Shown in pieces: positions 6,312-13,257 of a stretch of DNA of 64,000 bases. Positions within the stretch are counted from its first letter, which is position 1. Each line of letters starts with the position of its first letter. The stretch lies in NCBI GenBank assembly GCA_934162655.1, contig CAKPJL010000003.1:25314-89313 (forward strand), written 5' to 3'. Position numbers and translations under genes: made by a program. Below the pieces are notes generated by a model. It made no database searches. It was not told the origin of the DNA and saw only the letters and a list, made by a program, of their open reading frames with translations. The DNA comes from an uncultured Clostridia bacterium (lineage in GTDB: Bacteria > Bacillota > Clostridia > TANB77 > CAG-465).

Positions 6312-8057
6312 CTACTGAACTTCTTTTTCAAATCCTGAATTTTGTTGTTGGCTTTCTTGTCTTTTAAACATAGATTTAAATCCACTACTAGATTTTGGCT
6401 TATTTAAAGTAGGTTTTGATGTAGTTTTCTGATTTACACTTCCAATAGGATATATAGAGTTAATAAGTGCATATAATGATTGTCTAAAATCATCTGTAAA
6501 TGATGCAAATTTATTGGAATATTTATAAACCATATCTATATATTTCTTATAGTTTTCCACATCAAAAGGTAAAATAAACGGATTTTTACTTGAAGCATCA
6601 AATAAAGTTTCAATTGTTTTAAAATCAAAGCTTGTATAAGTTGCAATTCCTTCTATTATTGCTTTTGATGTTAGTGAACATCTAACATGTTTATTTATAA
6701 CTATTTTTACTTTGTTCATAGGTATACCACGTGATTTTAGTTCTCTTAAAAATAGCGTTAATTGAGGAATATTTAAAACATCCATGTCTTGAACTACATA
6801 TATATCTTGACAAAGTCTAAAATAATCTATTGGTGTAGTAAAGTCTGCATCTATTAAAATAACATTATTTCTTTGGCTTACTGTCTCTATTACTTTACTT
6901 GCATTGTATATTTTCCTATCTTCACCTGGAAGTGCAGTATAAATACTTAATTTATCATAGTTTAGTGGCTCATTCATACCGTTAGAAGCATATTTTAAGC
7001 TTTCTGCTGCTATATTTCTTTTTCCCTCATTATCATAAGTATATATAGTATAAGAATCTCTTTTTCTTGTCACATCAACTATTGCTGTTTTTACTTTACT
7101 ACGAGCAAGTGTTGTTCCTATTGCATTAACACAAAATGAAGTACCACATTTTGGAGCACCCACAAATACAGAAATCTTTCTGTAATCTTTTGGAACTTCA
7201 TAGATATTTCTTACTACTTCTTTTTCGACTACTTGTGTAACTACTTGTGTTTCTCCCGGTGTTTCCTTTACAACAATTCTTTCTACCACTTGTGGCTCTT
7301 TTTTAGTTTCAGTTCTAGCTTGAGTTTGCTTTTGATCATTTTGCAAAGTATTTGCAGAAACTGCTGCTGAATTTACATTCTCTGCTGGAAGTGAAGCAAT
7401 AAGTGATTTATATTTTTCATTATTAAAACTTAAATATTGCTTAACATCTGGTGGTAAAAACTTGATTATAACAGCAAGTTGTCCGTCTGTATATTGGCTT
7501 GCTATTCTATCAAATATCTCATTATATTTATCTGCAATACCATTTTGATTCTTATAATATGATATTATCCTTTGAAGCTCAATTTCTGGGACTTCATCAG
7601 TATTGTATACATTTTGTCCTACGACTTTATCATAGTATTTTTTTACATCCTTCTTTTGATAAGGTCTATTTATTCCCTCACTTACTTTGCCTTTTGTTCT
7701 ATCTTGTCCTGTAAGAACTGTATATATACTTAAATTGAATAATTTTGATAAAAACTCGTCACCCAATTTTCTTCTATCAGACGCAACATAAACTATCTTT
7801 TTAGCATCAAATACATCTGTCATAGCATCTAAATTCTCAAATAAATACTCATCTATTTGTGCATAGTTATTTGTTGGAAACTTTTCTAATTCTTCTAAAA
7901 GAACTGCCCTATCATATTCGCCTGTTGATAGTTCTTGAATAAATTGTTTAAAATAATAAACATTTTTATATTCTATTTTTTCCTTATATTTTGCCTCATA
8001 AAACTCTACAATGCCTTTTACTGTATCATCGTTGTTAATACCAAATATTACTTTCAT
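6312..8057 (-). CDS. TadZ/CpaE-like ParA-fold protein
   Basis: This 581-residue protein has an N-terminal receiver-like domain (about 1-130), a helical middle, a Thr/Gln/Val-rich linker (about 230-285) and a ParA/MinD-fold ATPase domain (about 290-520). The P-loop is deviant: VFVGAPKCGTSFC in place of KGGxGKT/S. The Walker B-like strand is VILIDADFTT. An atypical receiver followed by a deviant ATPase is the architecture of TadZ/CpaE, which place Tad pilus assembly sites in the cell. No other tad gene is adjacent, but a full Tad-like operon lies at 23-35.7 kb. AAGAAGGAT precedes the ATG. The gene upstream (8106-8435) encodes a VirB2-like small protein. Confidence 0.75.
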   Translation of the reverse strand: MKVIFGINNDDTVKGIVEFYEAKYKEKIEYKNVYYFKQFIQELSTGEYDRAVLLEELEKFPTNNYAQIDEYLFENLDAMTDVFDAKKIVYVASDRRKLGDEFLSKLFNLSIYTVLTGQDRTKGKVSEGINRPYQKKDVKKYYDKVVGQNVYNTDEVPEIELQRIISYYKNQNGIADKYNEIFDRIASQYTDGQLAVIIKFLPPDVKQYLSFNNEKYKSLIASLPAENVNSAAVSANTLQNDQKQTQARTETKKEPQVVERIVVKETPGETQVVTQVVEKEVVRNIYEVPKDYRKISVFVGAPKCGTSFCVNAIGTTLARSKVKTAIVDVTRKRDSYTIYTYDNEGKRNIAAESLKYASNGMNEPLNYDKLSIYTALPGEDRKIYNASKVIETVSQRNNVILIDADFTTPIDYFRLCQDIYVVQDMDVLNIPQLTLFLRELKSRGIPMNKVKIVINKHVRCSLTSKAIIEGIATYTSFDFKTIETLFDASSKNPFILPFDVENYKKYIDMVYKYSNKFASFTDDFRQSLYALINSIYPIGSVNQKTTSKPTLNKPKSSSGFKSMFKRQESQQQNSGFEKEVQ

Positions 8058-8105
8058 ATTTTATCCTTCTTTCTAAAAAACTACAACTAATAATTATTAA
8101 TTAAT

Positions 8106-8435
8106 CTATATTTGAGTTGTCATTATAAAAGCATAACAAAGTGGCAATGCTTGTACTAGTGCTGTAAATATGGCAACTCCTACTATCAATCTTTGTCCTA
8201 ATACTTTTTTTTCTAAATTTTCAGAACCTACTACATAAAATTGATATAGTGCATAAATTAATATAAGTATAACAACTGGCCAACTGTATTTTTGAATAAA
8301 TATCATAACCTTTAGTCCTGTATCATATATCTTATCATTTGATGTAATATCGCCACTAGCAAAAACTACACCAGAAACAATTCCTAAAATTATCGCTATT
8401 ATAATTGAAATTATTGCTACTTTTTTATAAACCAT
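8106..8435 (-). CDS. Small exported two-helix membrane protein, VirB2/TrbC-like
   Basis: This 109-residue protein starts at ATG 8435 (MVYKKVAII), chosen because AAAAGGATGG lies 5 bases upstream. Longer in-frame starts have no ribosome site. It has a signal-peptide-like segment (about 5-26, ending VVFASG), then two membrane helices (about 45-65 and 78-103) with a short charged loop (GSENLEKKVLGQR). The plan is that of VirB2/TrbC-type pilins and resembles the protein at 624-1019, though the sequences are only loosely alike. A consensus promoter lies just upstream and the TadZ-like gene follows 48 bases downstream. Whether it is a pilus subunit or a small membrane scaffold is not known. Confidence 0.6.
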   Translation of the reverse strand: MVYKKVAIISIIIAIILGIVSGVVFASGDITSNDKIYDTGLKVMIFIQKYSWPVVILILIYALYQFYVVGSENLEKKVLGQRLIVGVAIFTALVQALPLCYAFIMTTQI

Positions 8436-8469
8436 AAAAACCATCCTTTTTAAAACTTTTAACAATATA

Positions 8470-8498
8470 ATTTTACAATAAAAAGTTAAAAATAGCAA
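8470..8498 (-). promoter_or_regulatory. Promoter of the VirB2-like/TadZ-like run
   Basis: On the minus strand TTGCTA (8498-8493), a 17-base spacer, and TAAAAT (8475-8470), about 35 bases before the start of the VirB2-like gene. Confidence 0.6.
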
Positions 8499-8526
8499 GT
8501 AATATTTGTTTTTTTTTTATTTAATG

Positions 8527-8563
8527 AAAAAAAAGATTATCTACAAAACAATGTAGATAATCT
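8527..8563 (-). terminator. Terminator of the TauE/SafE-peptide operon
   Basis: A perfect 12-bp stem, AGATTATCTACA (8534-8545) with TGTAGATAATCT (8552-8563). On the minus strand a run of at least seven T follows. It lies 6 bases after the stop of the 45-residue peptide gene. Confidence 0.92.
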
Positions 8564-8568
8564 ACTAC

Positions 8569-8706
8569 TTAAAAGCCGTATGATTTTACCATCTTTTTTA
8601 CTGCATTTTTGCTCTTTTTAGCCATTGATTTTATGTAATTACTATTCATAACGCCTACAATTGTACCTGCCATCATTCCAAGCATTGCACCTTTTACAAA
8701 ATTCAT
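8569..8706 (-). CDS. 45-residue basic peptide of unknown function
   Basis: This short gene is supported by a strong ribosome site (GAGAGGAG, 7-8 bases before ATG 8706) and by tight coupling: it starts 5 bases after the upstream TauE/SafE-like stop, and a strong terminator follows its own stop. The product (MNFVKGAMLGMMAGTIVGVM...) has a glycine/methionine-rich hydrophobic helix (about 4-21) and a lysine-rich tail (about 26-41) ending SYGF. It could be a single-pass membrane peptide associated with the transporter, or simply an unrecognised small protein. No family is recognised. Confidence 0.7.
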   Translation of the reverse strand: MNFVKGAMLGMMAGTIVGVMNSNYIKSMAKKSKNAVKKMVKSYGF

Positions 8707-8711
8707 AAAGT

Positions 8712-9107
8712 TCAACTCCTCTCATCACTTTTATTTTTTGCATTAAAAAATTGTTTTAAACTAGAAATAATTTCATAAATTCCCATAAGTGCCATAAATA
8801 CTAAAAATATTTTTTGTGAAATTTTTATATCAACAATTTTATTTAAAAAAACGCCAGCTATACTACCAATTATTATAAAAAAAATCAATTTTTTAAATAT
8901 TTCAAAATCAATTTTTTTATTTTTTATGCTGTATATAGAAGAAGAAATACCAACTGCAATAAACATTATTAAATTATAAATTTGTGCTTGTTTAAAATCA
9001 CAAATATTTATTATAGAAGATGCAAGTAAAAATATACTTCCTCCGCCAATTCCCATTCCTGCTATAAAGCTACATACTATGATAAATACGTAAAATAAAA
9101 TCTCCAT
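8712..9107 (-). CDS. TauE/SafE (TSUP) family half-transporter, subunit 2
   Basis: This 131-residue protein has four predicted helices and the family's repeated glycine motif near the N-terminus (GMGIGGGSIFL, about 18-28). Normal TSUP permeases are about 250 residues with two such halves. Here each half is a separate gene, the other being at 9120-9461, 12 bases upstream. The family exports or imports small sulfur-containing or carbon anions. The substrate cannot be told here. The likely working form is a heterodimer of the two products. Confidence 0.8.
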   Translation of the reverse strand: MEILFYVFIIVCSFIAGMGIGGGSIFLLASSIINICDFKQAQIYNLIMFIAVGISSSIYSIKNKKIDFEIFKKLIFFIIIGSIAGVFLNKIVDIKISQKIFLVFMALMGIYEIISSLKQFFNAKNKSDERS

Positions 9108-9119
9108 TTTTTTCCTTTC

Positions 9120-9461
9120 TTAAAAAAATAATTTATAAACAGAAAGCACTAAAAGTAGAATTCCAGAAATTAAATTTAACAGCTTTGAATCTATTTTATT
9201 CATAAATTTAGTACCAAGTATTCCTAAAATAAGTGAAATAATAAAAACAATTATTGATTTTATTATACTTATTTTATTAAATATTAGCATCCCAATAAGT
9301 GAGATTATACTAGATATTGAAAGTAGTATTATGCTAAGATTTCTTGACATATGTGTATCATACTTCTTTATAAATACTAGATAAAATATTAAAATTTGAC
9401 CTGCACCAGAAGTCAAAAATCCATTTACAAAACCCGAAAAAATTCCTAAAAAATAAATCAT
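9120..9461 (-). CDS. TauE/SafE (TSUP) family half-transporter, subunit 1
   Basis: This 113-residue protein has four predicted helices. The N-terminal motif GIFSGFVNGFLTSGAGQ (about 6-22) matches the first repeat of TSUP permeases. It is the partner of the half-transporter at 8712-9107. There is no recognisable ribosome site before the ATG, and the ATG itself lies in one arm of the hairpin that ends the mbl transcript. Expression may therefore depend on read-through or an opened hairpin. The product has no Cys. Confidence 0.78.
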   Translation of the reverse strand: MIYFLGIFSGFVNGFLTSGAGQILIFYLVFIKKYDTHMSRNLSIILLSISSIISLIGMLIFNKISIIKSIIVFIISLILGILGTKFMNKIDSKLLNLISGILLLVLSVYKLFF

Positions 9462-9489
9462 AGTAATATTATTTGTTTATTACTATGAT
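9457..9489 (-). terminator. Terminator after mbl, overlapping the start of the next gene
   Basis: ATCATAGTAATA (9457-9468) pairs perfectly with TATTACTATGAT (9478-9489). On the minus strand TTATTTTTT follows. The ATG of the first half-transporter (9461-9459) is inside the second arm. Confidence 0.75.
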
Positions 9490-9522
9490 TTATAATATTT
9501 TTAAAAATTTTTCAAATATTTT

Positions 9523-10536
9523 TTAAAATTTTTTAATTTTTACAGCATTTCCACTTTCTAATAAATCCACATGATTTAGGGCTTTGCCAGTTCCTATTGC
9601 AACACAAGACTGTGCATCTTCTGCAATCATAACTGGGATATTTAGTGTTTCTTGCAAAAGCCTATCTAGACCATATATTAGTCCGCCTCCGCCTGTTATG
9701 TAAATTCCCCTCTCTGAAATATCTGCCGAAAGTTCTGGTGGTGTTTCTTCTAAAACTGCATGTACTCCTTCTATTATAGAATACGAACATTCTTTAAGTG
9801 CTTCAAGCATTTCAGAAGATTTAATCTCTATTTCTATTGGTAAACCAGTAGTAAGATCTCTACCTTTTACTAACATTTTATCATCTGTTGGTCTTGGATA
9901 CATACAACCTATATTAATTTTTATATCTTCTGCTGTCCTTTCACCTATTATAACATTTTTATTTTTCTTTATATACTTAATAATTGCTTCATCAAATTTA
10001 TCCCCTGCAACTTTTAAAGATTTACTTTTTACTGCACCGCCAAGTGATATAACAGCTATATCTGCTGTTCCACCTCCGATGTCAACTATCATACTACCAT
10101 ATGGTTTTGTTATATCTATACCAGCTCCAATAGCTGCTGCTATTGGTTCCTCAATTAAATATACTTTTTTTGCTCCAGCATGAGTTGCAGCATCTATTAC
10201 AGCTTTTTTCTCAACTTCTGTAACACATGAAGGAACACATACCATTATTTTAGGAGAAAAAATAAAATGTCCACATGCTTTTGATATAAAATATTTAAGT
10301 AATTTTTCAGTTATTGTATAATCTGATATTACCCCATCTTTTAGTGGTCTAATAGCAACAATATTTCCAGGTGTTCTTCCAAGCATCTTTCTTGCTTCTT
10401 GTCCAACGGCTAAAACCTCATTTGTGTCTTTATCTATTGCAACAACTGATGGCTCTCTTAACACTATTCCTTTACCTTTAACATATACAATAATTGTAGC
10501 AGTACCAAGGTCAATACCTATATCCATGTTAAACAT
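9523..10536 (-). CDS. mbl: MreB-family rod-shape protein (Mbl)
   Basis: This 337-residue actin-fold ATPase has phosphate-1 motif IGIDLGTATIIVYV, phosphate-2 motif MIVDIGGGTADIAV (about 150-163) and adenosine motif GIYITGGGGLIYGLD (about 277-291). Length matches MreB/Mbl. It forms membrane-bound filaments that guide lateral wall synthesis. The Mbl assignment comes from its place directly downstream of spoIIID, as in Bacillus. ATG 10536 has AAGGAGG 6 bases upstream and a consensus promoter at 10558-10586, so it can be expressed apart from the sporulation genes. Confidence 0.95.
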   Translation of the reverse strand: MFNMDIGIDLGTATIIVYVKGKGIVLREPSVVAIDKDTNEVLAVGQEARKMLGRTPGNIVAIRPLKDGVISDYTITEKLLKYFISKACGHFIFSPKIMVCVPSCVTEVEKKAVIDAATHAGAKKVYLIEEPIAAAIGAGIDITKPYGSMIVDIGGGTADIAVISLGGAVKSKSLKVAGDKFDEAIIKYIKKNKNVIIGERTAEDIKINIGCMYPRPTDDKMLVKGRDLTTGLPIEIEIKSSEMLEALKECSYSIIEGVHAVLEETPPELSADISERGIYITGGGGLIYGLDRLLQETLNIPVMIAEDAQSCVAIGTGKALNHVDLLESGNAVKIKKF

Positions 10537-10557
10537 ATAACTCCTCCTTGCATTGCA

Positions 10558-10586
10558 ATTATATTACATTTTTGTTTCATTTGCAA
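10558..10586 (-). promoter_or_regulatory. Promoter of mbl
   Basis: On the minus strand TTGCAA (10586-10581), a 17-base spacer, and TATAAT (10563-10558), located 22 bases before mbl. Confidence 0.82.
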
Positions 10587-10621
10587 TACATTAGATGAAA
10601 GTTATTATTTTTATTTTATTA

Positions 10622-10876
10622 TTAATTTGCTTTCTTTAATTCGTATTTTATTTTTGTCGCCATTCCTCCTCTTATATGTCTTTCTTCTTTATTATGTTCT
10701 AATACTTTTCTTGCTTCTCTTGCAAGGGAAGGATTAATTTTTTCTAACCTTTCTGCTATATCTTTATGCACAGTGGATTTACTTATATTAAATTTTTGTG
10801 CAGTTTGTCTTACTGTACTTTTAGTTTCTATTATATATACTGCTAATACCTTAGCTCTTTCTTCAATATCTATCAT
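10622..10876 (-). CDS. spoIIID: Sporulation transcription factor SpoIIID
   Basis: This 84-residue DNA-binding protein starts at ATG 10876 (MIDIEERAKVLAVYIIE), chosen because GGAGG lies 7 bases upstream. A longer reading begins 6 residues earlier without a ribosome site. It contains the helix-turn-helix TVRQTAQKFNISKSTVHKDIAERL (about 21-44) and the basic C-terminal region of SpoIIID. The family activates and represses mother-cell genes under sigma-E. The neighbours are a LytM protein and spoIID upstream and mbl downstream, the standard Clostridia arrangement. Confidence 0.96.
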   Translation of the reverse strand: MIDIEERAKVLAVYIIETKSTVRQTAQKFNISKSTVHKDIAERLEKINPSLAREARKVLEHNKEERHIRGGMATKIKYELKKAN

Positions 10877-10917
10877 ACCTTTACCTCCACTCATATTATT
10901 ATTTTATTCTACTTTTC

Positions 10918-11928
10918 CTAAAATATGCTTGAAGGGTCTATTAGCTGGTTATCTTTATACATCATAAAATGTATATGTGGCCCATCTTTTATTTCTCCTA
11001 TTGCAGTTTCCCCAACCTCTCCTATTTTTTGTGATTTTTTTATACTGTCTCCAACATTTACATATAATTTATCACTTAAATTACAGTAGCAACTTATATA
11101 ACCATTTATATGTTCTATAACTACTGTTTTTCCAAAAAATGAATCATCATATATCTTTGATACTTTTCCTTCTTCTATTGCACTTACTACTTGTCCAATA
11201 GATGCAGATATATCAACTCCATTATGTATTTTCCACATATCAAGTGTTTTTGAATATATAACACTATCTATCGAATATATTTTTTGAATTTTTCCACCAA
11301 CTATTGGGGACACAAATTCTAACTTTTTTTCTTCTTTTTTAGGCGTTATGATATTTTTAACACTATTTATTTTCTCTTCTACTTTATCTACACTTTCTTC
11401 CTTTTTCTCTTCATTTATAAACTCCTGTCTTTGCTTTACTATACTTACTATTTCTTGCTCTGTTTGTTCGTTAGTGTTATTTATGTTACTATTTTCATCT
11501 ATATTATCTTTATTATCATTTGATATATTACTAAAAGCACTCAAGCTAACATAACTCTCATCTATTGAATCTTTATATGTTTTACCTGTAAGATATATAC
11601 TTCCTCCACACAGCAGCATCATAAAAAATAGTAGTGCATAATAATTTAATCTAATTCTTTTTTTGTTTAAGAATATATTATTTAAAAACTCTGATAAAGT
11701 AATTTTACTTCCCTTTCTTCTCCATTTTTTATTTTCATGTGGTTCTACTACTTCATTGCTGCTATTTGCATCCTTTATACTTTTTTGTCTTCTTCTTACC
11801 TTTGTTTCAAACTCTAAATTATCTAATTTATCCTCTTCTACTTCATTTTTTCTCTCATCTTGCACCTTACCTTTTTTAGACAACCTAATAAATTTTTTTA
11901 AAAACTCACTTTTAAACTTTACCCTCAT
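10918..11928 (-). CDS. spoIIQ: SpoIIQ-like M23 (LytM) peptidase
   Basis: This 336-residue protein has a long charged cytoplasmic region (1-92), one membrane helix (about 95-115), a low-complexity Asn/Glu linker (about 130-200) and a C-terminal LytM domain (about 205-336). Zinc and catalytic residues are present: H235 and D239 in HNGVD, H318 and H320 in HIH. In Bacillus SpoIIQ a zinc-binding His is missing, whereas clostridial SpoIIQ can keep them, as here. The protein sits in the forespore membrane and bridges to SpoIIIAH during engulfment. The spoIID-spoIIQ-spoIIID gene order supports this identity. Endopeptidase activity is inferred from the residues. Confidence 0.9.
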   Translation of the reverse strand: MRVKFKSEFLKKFIRLSKKGKVQDERKNEVEEDKLDNLEFETKVRRRQKSIKDANSSNEVVEPHENKKWRRKGSKITLSEFLNNIFLNKKRIRLNYYALLFFMMLLCGGSIYLTGKTYKDSIDESYVSLSAFSNISNDNKDNIDENSNINNTNEQTEQEIVSIVKQRQEFINEEKKEESVDKVEEKINSVKNIITPKKEEKKLEFVSPIVGGKIQKIYSIDSVIYSKTLDMWKIHNGVDISASIGQVVSAIEEGKVSKIYDDSFFGKTVVIEHINGYISCYCNLSDKLYVNVGDSIKKSQKIGEVGETAIGEIKDGPHIHFMMYKDNQLIDPSSIF

Positions 11929-12037
11929 ATTAATTTCTCCTTTGTTTAGCAGCTTGTCTTATATTTTAATATAAAAAAAGCTGTGACTTATTATATATAT
12001 ATTCACAACTTTTAAAATTTATTACTATTTTTTTAGA

Positions 12038-13072
12038 TTAATCAATTTTTATTACATCTACACCTGTATAATAATGTTTTATTATATCTATATAACTCAT
12101 ACCACTACTACCATAATAATCTGCTCCAACCTGACTTAAACCAAGTCCGTGTCCATTTCCAATAACATTAAAAATCACTTTTTCATCCCTACACTCTACA
12201 TTAAACAGCGTTGAACGCAAAGAAAATATAGTTCTTAATTTTTCAGCAGATATTAAATTCCCACAAACAGATATATTTTTAACTCTCCCACTAGATGTAT
12301 ATTCATTTATTTTTACATCTTCATTATCTGAAATATTTTGTATATTTAGACTTAATTTCTCATTTAATCTTTTAATAAAATCTTCATAACTTATCTCAAC
12401 TGTACTTTGTCTATTTGCATACTCCTCGCTTTCATTGTTTTCAACTGACACTAAATATGGTATTTGTTCTTTTCCCCATATTTCCGTTGAGCTTTCTGTT
12501 CTCACAGGACTGCTAGCATGAAAATATGCTCTTATATACTGTCCATTATATACGATAACTTCATTTTGAGTGCTAACAACTGCCTCATTTACATTATTAA
12601 AATATTCCCTCCTTAAATTTTCATCATACCCTTTTCTTGCCCATATATTAAATATTTGAGTTTTGTTATAAAAAGCTTGGCAATGTGCATAATTATCACA
12701 TATATCTGCTCCATCACCTTCTCCACCGTATTGCATTTTTCTATAAAGATATGTCCTTGCAACAACTGCTTGTGCTCTTAAAGCTTCAATATTATAATAT
12801 GGTGGCATTTCAGAGGGCAAAACGCCCCTTAAATAATCGTTTACATCCATTGCAATAATTTCTCCTGTTGAACATATTTTAACTCTTATTGTCTGATTTG
12901 CCTTATATTCAATAATATCTTTTTGTTCTTGTAAAATTTCATTTTCTTTTTGCTCTTGTTCTTTTCTTTTATTTTCTTGTCCTATATTTTTTAATACATT
13001 TATTATAATTAATGCTGATAACAAAATTATTAAAAAACAGCTAACAAAAAATATTCTTTTTTCTAAATTCAA
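12038..13072 (-). CDS. spoIID: Stage II sporulation protein D (SpoIID), peptidoglycan lytic transglycosylase
   Basis: This 344-residue protein has an N-terminal membrane anchor (about 7-27) and a SpoIID domain (about 60-340). The catalytic Glu is E88 in LRGVLPSEMP, followed by the conserved helix EALRAQAVVARTYLYRK. The Cys pair in CDNYAHC fits the zinc site known in the family, and the C-terminal GHGLGLSQVGA motif is present. The start is TTG 13072, supported by AGGTGG 7 bases upstream. In the mother cell SpoIID degrades peptidoglycan with SpoIIP and SpoIIM to drive engulfment. The spoIIQ-like gene lies 109 bases downstream. Confidence 0.96.
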   Translation of the reverse strand: MNLEKRIFFVSCFLIILLSALIIINVLKNIGQENKRKEQEQKENEILQEQKDIIEYKANQTIRVKICSTGEIIAMDVNDYLRGVLPSEMPPYYNIEALRAQAVVARTYLYRKMQYGGEGDGADICDNYAHCQAFYNKTQIFNIWARKGYDENLRREYFNNVNEAVVSTQNEVIVYNGQYIRAYFHASSPVRTESSTEIWGKEQIPYLVSVENNESEEYANRQSTVEISYEDFIKRLNEKLSLNIQNISDNEDVKINEYTSSGRVKNISVCGNLISAEKLRTIFSLRSTLFNVECRDEKVIFNVIGNGHGLGLSQVGADYYGSSGMSYIDIIKHYYTGVDVIKID

Positions 13073-13140
13073 AACTTATCCACCTAATGATATTATATTT
13101 ATTAATAACTTTATTATTATACTTTTTATTAATAAAAACA

Positions 13141-13172
13141 AAAGTCGAAATAAATTTAATTATTTCAACTTT
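13141..13172 (-). terminator. Terminator-like hairpin before spoIID
   Basis: AAAGTCGAAATAA (13141-13153) pairs with TTATTTCAACTTT (13160-13172), one mismatch, with TGTTTTTATT following on the minus strand. It is a second stop behind the 13189-13237 hairpin. Confidence 0.6.
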
Positions 13173-13188
13173 TTTATGCTATTATAAC

Positions 13189-13237
13189 AAAAAATGCAAC
13201 ACTACATAATAATTTTTATAATTTTGTAGTGTTACAT
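13189..13237 (-). terminator. Terminator of the pilin-headed repeat protein; contains copy 1 of a 30-base direct repeat
   Basis: ATGCAACACTACA (13194-13206) pairs with TGTAGTGTTACAT (13225-13237) with one mismatch, and T-rich sequence follows on the minus strand. Bases 13189-13218 are repeated exactly at 16133-16162, on the other side of the gene. Confidence 0.8.
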
Positions 13238-13257
13238 CTATCTTTGATGATTAATTA

